From the NCBI RefSeq assembly GCF_009917485.1, contig NZ_QZDT01000032.1:1-47493 (forward strand): DNA of 47,493 nucleotides, given 5' to 3'. Of this stretch, positions 1 to 7,710 are shown one piece after another. Source of the stretch: Parablautia muri (GTDB lineage Bacteria > Bacillota > Clostridia > Lachnospirales > Lachnospiraceae). The translations under genes and the position numbers were made by a program. Position 1 is the first letter of the stretch. Every line of letters begins with the position of its first letter. The notes under the pieces are model-generated. The model did no database searches. It was not told the DNA's origin and was given only the letters and a program-made list of their open reading frames with translations.

Positions 1-261
1 TGCCTTTTTTGACAGCTTCCTCTTTTCTCTGAATTTTCTTACGATTCCCTTCTGATGAATGTACTTTGGGCCTCTCTCCCTCTTACTTCCATCTGAATGT
101 CCTCTTTGAATTTTCAGGGTTGCATTGCTGTTTATTTGTCAAGGTTCAACATTTTTCTCTTGTTCAAACAGAACTTTTATAGTTTACCATGTGTTTTAAT
201 CTGTGTCAAGAGTTTTTTAATTTTTTATTTTCACGCATTCATTCCCGCGCGATGGATTTAC
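1..261 (-). other. leader region without a recognisable gene, read leftward out of the window
   Basis: This stretch lies downstream of two consensus-like promoters that fire toward position 1. On the minus strand it is purine-rich. A possible ribosome-binding site and ATG near 95 opens only a 17-codon frame. Two other minus frames stay open to the window edge but have no visible start codon. The plus-strand frame at 97-306 has no ribosome-binding site and no recognisable product. I see no known riboswitch or RNA gene. It is probably the 5' leader of a gene beyond the left edge. Confidence 0.4.
181..209 (-). promoter_or_regulatory. sigma-A promoter, inner of a tandem pair
   Basis: On the minus strand: -35 TTGACA (204-209), a 17-bp spacer and -10 TAAACT (181-186). 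It lies about 80 bp downstream of the stronger promoter at 262-290 and points the same way. The weaker -10 makes it less certain. Confidence 0.5.
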
Positions 262-290
262 ATTATAGCATTGTTTCAAAAATTTGTCAA
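262..290 (-). promoter_or_regulatory. strong sigma-A promoter, outer of a tandem pair
   Basis: On the minus strand: -35 TTGACA (285-290), a 17-bp spacer, and -10 TATAAT (262-267), preceded by TGC as in an extended -10. Both hexamers match consensus exactly. Transcription would start near 255 and run off the left edge. Confidence 0.75.
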
Positions 291-388
291 TAAATATTTT
301 TATTAATCACAACAAATTTTCTAAAAAATAGTGGCTTACAATCCAGCTTAATTTGTTTCAGGTATACTATAATGTTCAGCACCAAACC

Positions 389-419
389 AAAAATTAAGAA
401 GTATCACTTGGATACTTCT
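389..419 (-). terminator. terminator of tRNA-Ser
   Basis: A perfect 9-bp stem AGAAGTATC/GATACTTCT (397-419) with a 5-nt loop. On the minus strand it is followed by TAATTTTTGG. It starts about 20 nt after the tRNA-Ser 3' end. Confidence 0.75.
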
Positions 420-423
420 ATTC

Positions 424-552
424 TATTGGTAGCTAAACGGAGAAAGAGGGATTTGAACCCTCGCGCCGCGTGAACGACCTACACCCTTAGCAGGGGCGCC
501 TCTTCAGCCTCTTGAGTATTTCTCCATGCTCTGAATTACACCACTACCAATA
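424..552. repeat. 9-bp inverted repeat bracketing tRNA-Ser
   Basis: TATTGGTAG at 424-432 and its exact complement CTACCAATA at 544-552 lie either side of the tRNA gene. In the precursor RNA the 5' leader and 3' trailer could pair through these arms and hold the mature tRNA in the loop. Confidence 0.7.
438..525 (-). tRNA. tRNA-Ser, anticodon GCT
   Basis: The minus strand folds as a class II tRNA of 88 nt. The acceptor stem is GGAGAAA/TTTCTCC with discriminator G. The anticodon stem CGCCC/GGGTG encloses the loop CTGCTAA, giving anticodon GCT for AGC and AGU serine codons. A long variable arm follows, then the T-arm with GGTTCAAATCC. No 3' CCA is encoded, so it must be added after transcription. 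It has its own promoter (580-609) and terminator (389-419), so it appears to be a single-gene transcript. Confidence 0.95.
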
Positions 553-555
553 TTG

Positions 556-609
556 TTTGCGTTTTATAACGCAAAAGTTATTATACATTAAATAGATTTT
601 ATTTGTCAA
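556..609 (-). promoter_or_regulatory. promoter of tRNA-Ser with a palindrome at the start site
   Basis: On the minus strand: -35 TTGACA (604-609), an 18-bp spacer and -10 TATAAT (580-585). Immediately downstream is a perfect 8-bp inverted repeat, TTTGCGTT/AACGCAAA (556-575, 4-nt loop), covering the expected transcription start. It could be an operator or a 5' hairpin of the precursor. Confidence 0.75.
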
Positions 610-621
610 TGCTTTTATAAA

Positions 622-1350
622 CTATTTTTTAAAATTATAATTTTCGCAATTATAATTCTCTATTGTAGCCTCTATTCTGTGTTTAACCTCTGCTGCAATA
701 TCCACTGTCTTCATATCTTTATATTCTTCATAATATATAGGCGGCAGATAAATCAATTTCACAGTCACCAATTGAATAGAATTTTCATCAAATGGTTTAA
801 AAGAGTCAATCAATGCACAAGGTACAATCGGGCATTTTGCTTTGGTAGCACTTTTAAAGCTTCCTCCTTTAAACTCCAATAGTTTATTCCCCATTTTACT
901 TCTTGTTCCTTCTGGGAAAATCAGGAAATTCCTTCCGGCCCTTACATCCTCTGCCATAGCGTTTATTACCTTCATAGACTGTCTGATATCCTCCCGATCC
1001 ATAGCATAGGCACCCAATGCTTTTATGACTTGTTTTAAAAGAATTATATTACTTACTTCTTTTTTGGCAACAAAAGAAAATGGTCTTGGGCAGGATTCTA
1101 AAAATACAAGTACATCAAACATTCCTTGATGATTGGGGAAAAGAATAAATCCGTTTTTTTCAGGTAGATTCTCTAGTCCATAGTCTTCTATTTTTACTCT
1201 TCCCGCATGATTTGCTTTTTTTGTGACCTTTTTAATTAACCAAAAAGCTTCATCATATGAAATTTTTTTACTTACACCGCACCACCAAACTTGAAATAAA
1301 TAGTATGGGACTTGAAAAAATAATCTGATTACCATCAACGCAATTCTCAT
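622..1350 (-). CDS. plsC: 1-acyl-sn-glycerol-3-phosphate acyltransferase
   Basis: A 242-residue membrane-associated acyltransferase of the PlsC/LPLAT family. It adds the second fatty acyl chain to lysophosphatidic acid to make phosphatidic acid for membrane lipid synthesis. The catalytic motif NHQGMFD is near residue 74 (NHxxxxD) and the substrate-binding motif FPEGTRS near residue 147. A hydrophobic N-terminal stretch (about residues 4-22) suits membrane attachment. The length is normal for the family. The ATG at 1350 has ATGGGAGC upstream as a plausible ribosome-binding site. The fumarase beta gene lies 28 bp upstream on the same strand, so they may share a transcript although the functions are unrelated. 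Family assignment is secure; acyl-donor specificity cannot be read from the sequence. Confidence 0.9.
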   Translation of the reverse strand: MRIALMVIRLFFQVPYYLFQVWWCGVSKKISYDEAFWLIKKVTKKANHAGRVKIEDYGLENLPEKNGFILFPNHQGMFDVLVFLESCPRPFSFVAKKEVSNIILLKQVIKALGAYAMDREDIRQSMKVINAMAEDVRAGRNFLIFPEGTRSKMGNKLLEFKGGSFKSATKAKCPIVPCALIDSFKPFDENSIQLVTVKLIYLPPIYYEEYKDMKTVDIAAEVKHRIEATIENYNCENYNFKK

Positions 1351-1378
1351 AGCTGTTTTGCTCCCATTACCATTTTAT

Positions 1379-1930
1379 TTAATTTTCTTTGTACATTTCT
1401 ACCGCACTTTCATACAAATCATTTCCTTCGGTATCAATCACCACAATAACCGGAAAATCTTTAACTTCAAGTTTACGAATAGCTTCTGTTCCCAAATCCT
1501 CATATGCAATTATTTCAGATTTTATAATGGATTTTGAAAGTAATGCACCTGCTCCTCCTACCGCTGCAAAGTAAACCGCTTTATTACGAATAATGGCCTG
1601 TTTTACCGCATCGGATCTTTTCCCCTTTCCAATCATTCCCTTCAACCCTATTTCTAATAAAGAAGGCGTATATTTATCCATTCTGCTAGCAGTTGTGGGA
1701 CCTGCTGAACCTATTGGACGCCCTTCTCTTGCAGGGGATGGCCCCATATAATAAATCATATTATCTTTTACATCAAAGGGAAGTTTCTCACTCTGATCTA
1801 AAGCTTCATACATCCTTTTATGGGCCGCATCCCTGGCTGTGTAAATGGTTCCTGTTATGTACACATAATCTCCACTACGCAACTCTTTTATTACTTTTTC
1901 CTCGCAAGGTACTGTAAGATATCTATTCAT
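1379..1930 (-). CDS. fumarate hydratase (class I, iron-sulfur), beta subunit
   Basis: A 183-residue protein matching the C-terminal (beta) half of class I fumarase/L(+)-tartrate dehydratase. With the alpha subunit upstream it would interconvert fumarate and malate in the cytoplasm. Visible family features are the N-terminal VYITGTIYTARDAAHKRM region and a central PSPAREGRPIGSAGPTT segment, which binds substrate in this family. The frame opens at 1978, but I chose the ATG at 1930 because GGGGA sits five bases ahead of it and family members start near this point. The gene follows the alpha subunit with a 101-bp gap holding a copy of the dispersed leader element. The split into two genes is normal for Clostridia. 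Confidence 0.9.
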   Translation of the reverse strand: MNRYLTVPCEEKVIKELRSGDYVYITGTIYTARDAAHKRMYEALDQSEKLPFDVKDNMIYYMGPSPAREGRPIGSAGPTTASRMDKYTPSLLEIGLKGMIGKGKRSDAVKQAIIRNKAVYFAAVGGAGALLSKSIIKSEIIAYEDLGTEAIRKLEVKDFPVIVVIDTEGNDLYESAVEMYKEN

Positions 1931-1936
1931 AAAAAT

Positions 1937-1983
1937 CCCCATTCTTGCCAACACCCTCAAATTGCAGCGCAGGCACAAATTCG
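1937..1983 (-). repeat. dispersed leader element, copy A (before fumarase beta)
   Basis: On the minus strand: GAATTTGTGCCTG, then CAATTTGAGGG, then TTGGCAAGAATGGGG, ending at the ribosome-binding site of the gene starting at 1930. It shares order and spacing with copies at 31769 and 33076. The two AATTTG cores are 18 nt apart centre to centre. This copy is more diverged than the others. Confidence 0.65.
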
Positions 1984-2031
1984 TATACTGGCATAAGCTT
2001 GTTACTTAAATAAACCTCAAACCTATTATTC

Positions 2032-2874
2032 TTAAAGTATTCTGACACAATGTCTGTTCACATGGCAACAAATGTTAACAGCAACTGGTAATCCTGCTAT
2101 ATGTGTAGGATATGTGTTAATATTTACCGCAAGCGCCGTTATACTTCCTCCCAATCCTCCCGGCCCTATACCGGATTGATTAATTTTACTTAATAGTTCT
2201 TCTTCCATTTCTCGCACATAAGGAATCTGCGAACGCTCACCAACAGATCTGGTCAATGCCTTTTTTGCAAGGATTGCACATTTTTCAAAAGTTCCGCCTA
2301 TTCCCACACCAACTACCATTGGCGGACACGCATTAGGGCCTGCATCCTGTACCGCAGTAAGAATCGAATTTTTTACGCCCTCAAGCCCATCTGCCGGTTT
2401 CAACATAAAAACACGACTCATATTTTCACTGCCAAAGCCTTTGGGTGCAACAATAAGTTTTACTTTATCACCTTCCACTATATCGTAATGAATTACGGCT
2501 GGTGTATTATCCTTAGTATTTTCTCTTAAAATAGGATCCTTCACCACCGACTTTCGAAGATATCCTTCCTTATATCCCTGCCTTACACCTTCATTGATAG
2601 CTTCTGTAAGCAGGCCTCCTTCTATATGCACATTCTGGCCAATTTCCAAAAAGACAACTGACATACCTGTATCTTGACAAATCGGTATCATATCCTTTGA
2701 AGCGATCTGAAGATTGTCCTGAAGCTGACAAAGTACCTGCTTTCCAAGGGGTGACTTTTCCATGTCCGCTGCTTTTGTTAACGCCAAAACCATATCATCC
2801 GTGAGATAATGATTTGCCTCAATACACATTTCTTTTATATTTTTTATGATTTCTTCCGTATGAATTGTCCTCAT
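2032..2874 (-). CDS. fumarate hydratase (class I, iron-sulfur), alpha subunit
   Basis: A 280-residue protein matching the N-terminal (alpha) half of class I fumarase/tartrate dehydratase, the part that binds the [4Fe-4S] cluster. Conserved cysteine contexts are visible: PICQDTGM (about residue 63), NACPPMVVGVGIGG (about 190) and a C-terminal CCHVNRH. The oxygen-sensitive cluster fits an anaerobe. The frame opens at 2886, but the ATG at 2874 is preferred because GGGAG sits at the right distance and the upstream alternative has no ribosome-binding site. Upstream bases GCGGCAGCATGGGAG resemble the tail of the dispersed leader element. It precedes the beta-subunit gene on the same strand. Confidence 0.9.
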   Translation of the reverse strand: MRTIHTEEIIKNIKEMCIEANHYLTDDMVLALTKAADMEKSPLGKQVLCQLQDNLQIASKDMIPICQDTGMSVVFLEIGQNVHIEGGLLTEAINEGVRQGYKEGYLRKSVVKDPILRENTKDNTPAVIHYDIVEGDKVKLIVAPKGFGSENMSRVFMLKPADGLEGVKNSILTAVQDAGPNACPPMVVGVGIGGTFEKCAILAKKALTRSVGERSQIPYVREMEEELLSKINQSGIGPGGLGGSITALAVNINTYPTHIAGLPVAVNICCHVNRHCVRIL

Positions 2875-2909
2875 TCTAACTCCCATGCTGCCGCTTTACA
2901 CCATATGCT

Positions 2910-3320
2910 TTATTCTGTTATTATCTTTTTTATTTCTCCAAGTTCTTTCTGACTAGGATTTCCAGCAATATACTTTAAAATTTCTCCGTCATTCTTATAT
3001 CTAGGTATCAGATGCATATGAAAATGAAATACAGTTTGGCCAGCAACCTCTCCATTATTTTGCACCAAATTAAAACCATCACATTTAAGCTTATCTGTCA
3101 TCACGGCCATCATTCTCTTTGCCAACTTTATAGCATCTACCGCTTTCTCCTCAGGTAACTCATATAGATTTGCATAATGATCTTTCGGCAAAATAAGTGC
3201 ATGTCCTTTTGTTGCCGGTGCCACATCCAATATCACCTTAAACTGATCATCCTCATAAATTGTCTGTGACGGAATTTCTCCCGCTATAATTTTACAAAAA
3301 ATACAACCATTTTCTCTCAT
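2910..3320 (-). CDS. HIT family nucleotide-binding hydrolase
   Basis: A 136-residue histidine-triad protein of the HINT-like branch. The signature HFHMHLIPR near residue 99 (HxHxHxx) carries the catalytic histidine that attacks the alpha-phosphate of nucleoside phosphoramidates or adenylated substrates. The N-terminal CIFCKIIAGEIPS has the CxxC pair common in bacterial zinc-binding HIT proteins. Length and motif order are standard. The ATG at 3320 follows AGAGGAAAAG. It lies 35 bp upstream of the fumarase alpha gene. The physiological substrate cannot be inferred. Confidence 0.92.
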   Translation of the reverse strand: MRENGCIFCKIIAGEIPSQTIYEDDQFKVILDVAPATKGHALILPKDHYANLYELPEEKAVDAIKLAKRMMAVMTDKLKCDGFNLVQNNGEVAGQTVFHFHMHLIPRYKNDGEILKYIAGNPSQKELGEIKKIITE

Positions 3321-3349
3321 CTACTTTTCCTCTTCTCTCTTTTCCTGTT

Positions 3350-4342
3350 TTATAAAACGAATATCTGATCTAACATGCGGAAAACCTTAAAATCTCCTTT
3401 CATCTTCATAGCACCGCCCATGAAAGCCCGTTGAAAAGTCATTTTTGCATATAATATATCATCCATTGTTTCCCTGCCCATTTGTATTTCCACATCAGGA
3501 TTTTCCACATTTCCATAATAATAATTGGTTTCTGCTCCATCAATTTCTATAATAAGTGGTTTCTTTTTTTCTTCCACCTGAATCTTGTATATAGCTTTAA
3601 AACCTGGCTGTGGAACAAAATGCTCTTTAAATTCATTAATAAATTCTTCTTTACTTTCTTCCTGCTCATTACTTCCCATTAAATCTCTAAATAAGCTGGT
3701 AAGCTCCTGTATATCCTTCTTTTGCGTTTTCACATAACTGTCATCGGCTACATATTGAGATAATTGCTCAGACTCCTGTGGCGTAAGATCTATATCCTTG
3801 GTGATGGAAACCTTCTGTTTGACAGCTTGATTACTAGCAGGAAAACTGGCCATTTTCTGATTGATCGTACGATACATATTTTCTGCTTTTTTCTCGATAA
3901 TTCTATTATAATCTTCATTATCTTCTAAAATAGATACATCTGCAATATAACCACAAATTCCGCTGCAGGGAAGTCCACCCAGCATTTCCCAGGCACTGGC
4001 AAGGTTTAATTTTCCTTCCCTCTCTCCATAGGTAGTTGACATAATAATAGGGCACATGTAAGTTTTAGAAATTTTTTCTTTATCGCCATAAAGCCAGCAT
4101 GAATCCAGAAATTGGTACATGTATCCGCCAATTCCATACCATTCCACCGTTGAGGCAAGTATTATACCATCTGCATTTTTTATCGTTTGAGGTAATGTGG
4201 TGATACGGTTCTTCAATTCATAAAGATTAAACCTCTCAACAGTAACATTTAGTTCCTCTAAAACTCCCTGCATCTTATTAATCACATATAGTGTAGGATC
4301 ATCCATCACTCCCCTACCGCCATAATAAATATTTACTTTCAT
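3350..4342 (-). CDS. flavodoxin-like/SCP2 two-domain protein
   Basis: A 330-residue protein with two parts. Residues 1 to about 150 look like a flavodoxin or NADPH-dependent FMN reductase fold: a parallel beta start, then an ASTVEWYGIGG loop typical of FMN phosphate and ring binding. Residues about 235-330 resemble an SCP2 sterol-carrier domain, ending in MKGDFKVFRMLDQI, typical of that fold. A charged linker of about 80 residues joins them. The ATG at 4342 follows AGGGGTAAG and is preferred over an in-frame start 18 bp upstream. It lies 49 bp downstream of the FHA gene that ends the pilus operon, with no strong terminator between, so read-through is possible. The role is unknown; a flavin-dependent reaction on a hydrophobic ligand is a guess. 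Confidence 0.7.
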   Translation of the reverse strand: MKVNIYYGGRGVMDDPTLYVINKMQGVLEELNVTVERFNLYELKNRITTLPQTIKNADGIILASTVEWYGIGGYMYQFLDSCWLYGDKEKISKTYMCPIIMSTTYGEREGKLNLASAWEMLGGLPCSGICGYIADVSILEDNEDYNRIIEKKAENMYRTINQKMASFPASNQAVKQKVSITKDIDLTPQESEQLSQYVADDSYVKTQKKDIQELTSLFRDLMGSNEQEESKEEFINEFKEHFVPQPGFKAIYKIQVEEKKKPLIIEIDGAETNYYYGNVENPDVEIQMGRETMDDILYAKMTFQRAFMGGAMKMKGDFKVFRMLDQIFVL

Positions 4343-4391
4343 CTTACCCCTGCCTTTCACTAAACTACTCTTTAGTATAAGGCGGTTTTTT

Positions 4392-5747
4392 CTATCTGTA
4401 AATAAATTTTAATTTTCCTAAACGAATTTCATCGCCCGGTTCGATTATTTCCGAGGCATTAGGCGCAAGCCGCATTCCATTTCTAAAGGTTCCATTGGTC
4501 GAATTAAGGTCTGAAATATAAATTTTATTACCATCTCTGAAAAATTTGGCATGCATACGGCTTATACTTTTTTCATCAATTACCATATCTACTGCACCTG
4601 CCAGCTTGCCTACCGTAAGAGGCAATCCTCCTAAATCAATATGACACTTTACTTTTTTATCCATACTGTACAGTTTATTTTCATAATTTTCTGTCCATGG
4701 TATAAAAACCGTATTTCCCATATCCTCATCCGAACAAGACTCATCATTCTCAAAGATAGGTGCATAATATTTTTCGCTCTCAGCGCTCTCCTGTTCCTGT
4801 ATCATTTTCTTTTTATTTAACAAAGGAAATAAATACCATATCATTGTACCCAGAATCAAAGCCGCTATCAAAATCCACCCCAAAATAAGATAAATCTCTT
4901 CTTCATAAGATAGCTGATAAAAATACATAATATAAATTAAAATACCTGCACCCAATACACTCAGACCCAAAACGGGCAGTATTTTTTTGAAGGTTCTCTT
5001 ATTTTCCTTCATAGTCTTTCCAACAAGAGCTGTCTGTTGCTTGGAAGCTCCACAAAGCCCCTTACCGTCAGCGTCATATTCTGTTTCATTCGGTAAAAAA
5101 TCATTGCCATATCCGCTCTCTTGACTTTTGGCCCCTTGGCTTTGACTTGAGAGCTTTTGGTTCTGATATTGCACTTCATGATGAAAATGGCTACCTTTTT
5201 TTCCTTCACTGATATCATCCTGAAACCATTTTAGCACTTCATCTAGTACAAATTGTTCCCTGTTAATCAAATCTGCAATCTTATATACAGCTTCTACTGC
5301 TTCCATATCCTCACTATCTACTCTGGAAATGAAAAAATCCATCAACTTTGAAAGACTGCCCTCGCCTGAGCCAGGGTAATACAAAAAAGAGTACTCGCCA
5401 GTCTCAATATTTTGAAAAATATATTCCGGTGATAAAATCAGACAACTTCCATCCAATAAATATTTTTGAAGCATATCATTTACTACCTTTAACTGTACAA
5501 AAAAGCTTCCAAGTTCTTCCATTCCAAACCTTTTTCCATCATAAATATGAAAAAGACTTTGTCTTGAAGTAATTTCATAATACAAAAGTATTTCCCCATT
5601 AATATATCTTTCCTGACAATCCAGTAATCCTTTTATCTTATTTTCCGCTACCATTTTTCGCTGATAGACATTTTCTGATAAACTACCATCATCTTTTATA
5701 ATCAGGTAATTATGTCTGTAATCTTTATAGTATTTTACATCTAACAT
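4392..5747 (-). CDS. DUF6382-like/FHA-domain membrane protein of the Tad locus
   Basis: A 451-residue protein. The N-terminal 180 residues match the DUF6382 type found next to Tad genes in Clostridia. A low-complexity polar linker follows, then two hydrophobic segments (about 254-275 and 283-305). The C-terminal forkhead-associated domain (about 370-451) shows the phosphothreonine-binding landmarks SISRMHA and NSTNGTFRNG. FHA domains bind phosphothreonine, so this could link pilus assembly to Ser/Thr kinase signalling. The ATG at 5747 follows GGGGGAAA. It is the last gene of the pilus operon. Family and FHA domain are clear; the signalling role is inferred. Confidence 0.85.
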   Translation of the reverse strand: MLDVKYYKDYRHNYLIIKDDGSLSENVYQRKMVAENKIKGLLDCQERYINGEILLYYEITSRQSLFHIYDGKRFGMEELGSFFVQLKVVNDMLQKYLLDGSCLILSPEYIFQNIETGEYSFLYYPGSGEGSLSKLMDFFISRVDSEDMEAVEAVYKIADLINREQFVLDEVLKWFQDDISEGKKGSHFHHEVQYQNQKLSSQSQGAKSQESGYGNDFLPNETEYDADGKGLCGASKQQTALVGKTMKENKRTFKKILPVLGLSVLGAGILIYIMYFYQLSYEEEIYLILGWILIAALILGTMIWYLFPLLNKKKMIQEQESAESEKYYAPIFENDESCSDEDMGNTVFIPWTENYENKLYSMDKKVKCHIDLGGLPLTVGKLAGAVDMVIDEKSISRMHAKFFRDGNKIYISDLNSTNGTFRNGMRLAPNASEIIEPGDEIRLGKLKFIYR

Positions 5748-5851
5748 TTGGATTTCCCCCCTTGCCTGTTCAATTTATATTCACTTGGCATTTTATTTTT
5801 TGCCTTATTTCCCGTTATAAAGTATTTGGCATAATAAAGTGTCTGACACTC

Positions 5852-6280
5852 TCACGTTGTTTCACTTCGCACTTGCCTAATACCTGTTATGGGATTTATC
5901 ATTTTGGTTATTTTAGTAATGGAAGCCTTAGACCCTTTTTGCCTGCCTTCTACCAAAACTGCATCATCACGTACTATGCATCCCCTTTCCTGCGTTGGGA
6001 AAAAGGGATAAAAAGCCCTCTTATAATCCAGTCGTTTTTCAACATATGCTTCTGCCAGCCAAAGGCTCGTATCTTTTTCTGCATAAATCACTTCTCCATA
6101 ATCATCTTCTCCCCAACTAAATCGTCCTGCCCTTATACTGAGTAAAAAATTATCCTGTGATATTGCACTTCGGCAATATAAAAACAATGCTGCAAGTATA
6201 ATCAGCAGATATAAAAACAAAATAATAGGCATAATAAAGGATGCTTCTACCGTCAGATATCCTTTCCACTTTTTACGCAT
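5852..6280 (-). CDS. small TadE-like pseudopilin
   Basis: A 142-residue protein with a short basic leader and the prepilin-type segment KGYLTVEASFIMPIILF, where G is followed four residues later by E, then a hydrophobic helix. The Flp pilin shows the same G-x4-E pattern, so the peptidase encoded just upstream probably processes this protein. The frame opens at 6436, but GGAGGTGG nine bases before the ATG at 6280 sets the start. That places it 8 bp inside the end of the peptidase gene, suggesting coupled translation. A 13-bp palindrome AGTGTCTGACACT (5838-5850) follows the stop. Confidence 0.75.
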   Translation of the reverse strand: MRKKWKGYLTVEASFIMPIILFLYLLIILAALFLYCRSAISQDNFLLSIRAGRFSWGEDDYGEVIYAEKDTSLWLAEAYVEKRLDYKRAFYPFFPTQERGCIVRDDAVLVEGRQKGSKASITKITKMINPITGIRQVRSETT

Positions 6281-6689
6281 ATACAAATGCCACCTCCATT
6301 CCCAATAATAAAAAAGGAAGAAAAGGAATCGTTTCCTTTTTCCTTCTAAACAGGCAAATACCTCCCCAAATTCCTGATAATGTAATTCCAATCCATACAA
6401 CAAATGCCGTAAACCATCCTCCTGTCCACAGTCCAAGGGCTACAACTGTCATCCCATCGCCATATCCTATACTTTCATCTGTCAGAAATGAAAGCAGCAG
6501 CAGGATGCTGCCTGGAATCAAACATCCGCTTATCTCATTCCAGTTAAATTCTCCTGCTATCAGTCGAAACAAAAAGCCCAAAAATATAAAAAATATCACT
6601 TTGTTAATAGATATTTCCTTTGTCTTAATATCCTCTACCGACAATTCGGCAAGAAAGAAAAGACCAATACAATATGCAATCTCACTCAT
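6273..6689 (-). CDS. A24 family prepilin peptidase (TadV/CpaA-like)
   Basis: A 138-residue integral membrane aspartic peptidase that cleaves the short basic leaders of Flp-type prepilins at the cytoplasmic face. The two catalytic aspartates are visible in VEDIKTKEI (D20) and GYGDG (D78), the standard A24 pair. About four hydrophobic segments flank them. The short form, lacking the N-terminal methylase domain of PilD, is typical of Tad systems. Its end overlaps the next gene by 8 bp. The substrates are probably the Flp1 pilin (9099) and the TadE-like proteins in this operon. Confidence 0.9.
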   Translation of the reverse strand: MSEIAYCIGLFFLAELSVEDIKTKEISINKVIFFIFLGFLFRLIAGEFNWNEISGCLIPGSILLLLSFLTDESIGYGDGMTVVALGLWTGGWFTAFVVWIGITLSGIWGGICLFRRKKETIPFLPFLLLGMEVAFVYA

Positions 6690-6792
6690 AACTTCTTATT
6701 GTCTATTTGTCTATAATGTTTATCGTACCTTTACAATATTTTTCTTCCGGAATATCCGTCTGCTATTTTCGTCTCATCTATAACTTGGTATT

Positions 6793-7635
6793 CTATCTGG
6801 CACACTTACTACACGCGCCATAACCTTTGGTTTCACTAATTGGAATCATATAGATAGTTCTCTTAAGAGAAGAACAATCTGCCTGTCCATGATAGCTGTT
6901 TCCTTCTGCAGTGATATAAACCATACTGCTTCCTTTTGGTTTACATCTTTGACATGCATAGTATTTTCCTCCTGAAGCGTTTCTTAAGGATGAAACTTTT
7001 TTATTATCTACAGACTGTATTTTCACTCTCAAATATGCGCAGTCATAAGACATATGATACCTCTCTCCTGTCTTTGTTACATAAACATAGATTTCCTGCT
7101 TCCCGCCATTTTCCATTCCTGCTTTGGTGTATCCCACCCAGGCATGGCTGAAAAATCTATCTTTGATGGTTATCTCTTCTATAGGCAGCCAGCCAATAAA
7201 TGGTTTTAGCCTATATTCTGCTGTAATTTCAATAAATCCGCTTTTATTTATATCAGATAAATCCTGCAATATTACACCATCTTCTCCACCAGCCACGCAT
7301 AAATAAGGGAAGATTTGATTTCCTAAATATTCCTTTATCGCTCCCCCCACTTCAGCCCTCTCCTCCTTTGCGTATTTAACCTGATATCCCATAAAAGCAC
7401 TATTATTTCCTGACAAAAAAAGAGCTTCTTGCATATTACATTGAAAACGCACTGCCTCCAAGCTCAGAAGAACCGTCATCATAAAGAACAGGAAAATGGG
7501 CAATGCTAAGCTTCCTTCTAATGCCATGCTTCCTTTGGACTTTCCGGAAGAAAAGAAAAATGCTCTCTTATAAAACTTAGACACCAATTTTATTAATTTG
7601 TTTCCGATTTTCTTGAGAGAAGGGATTTTTATCAT
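6793..7635 (-). CDS. TadE-like pseudopilin with tandem zinc-ribbon-like C-terminus
   Basis: A 280-residue protein. The N-terminal region has a basic stretch, then KGSMALEGSLALPIFLF with the G-x4-E prepilin pattern and a transmembrane helix (about 37-63). The middle (about 70-175) is an extracellular-type domain with no recognised family. The C-terminal about 100 residues hold two copies of one module: YHMSYDCAYL...CQRC and YHGQADCSSL...CSKC. Each has a His, a Cys and a CxxC pair, a pattern seen in small Ada-like metal-binding modules. Zinc binding is inferred from residue spacing. It sits between the DUF5702 gene and the peptidase gene, so a minor pilus component with a metal-binding tip is plausible. 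Confidence 0.75.
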   Translation of the reverse strand: MIKIPSLKKIGNKLIKLVSKFYKRAFFFSSGKSKGSMALEGSLALPIFLFFMMTVLLSLEAVRFQCNMQEALFLSGNNSAFMGYQVKYAKEERAEVGGAIKEYLGNQIFPYLCVAGGEDGVILQDLSDINKSGFIEITAEYRLKPFIGWLPIEEITIKDRFFSHAWVGYTKAGMENGGKQEIYVYVTKTGERYHMSYDCAYLRVKIQSVDNKKVSSLRNASGGKYYACQRCKPKGSSMVYITAEGNSYHGQADCSSLKRTIYMIPISETKGYGACSKCAR

Positions 7636-7710
7636 AATTTATTTCCAGTTGCTTTGTTCTGTCTAAAGAGAGCACCTTTCCTTTCTTCCGGGTTTATTTT
7701 TTAAATGTAC

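Noticed and set aside
97-306. A 69-codon plus-strand frame near the left edge
   Set aside because: No ribosome-binding site, hydrophobic and cysteine-rich composition typical of antisense AT-rich DNA, and it overlaps two strong minus-strand promoters.
6241-6783. A 180-codon plus-strand frame opposite the prepilin peptidase
   Set aside because: The minus-strand genes have clear family motifs, ribosome-binding sites and operon overlap; this frame has none.
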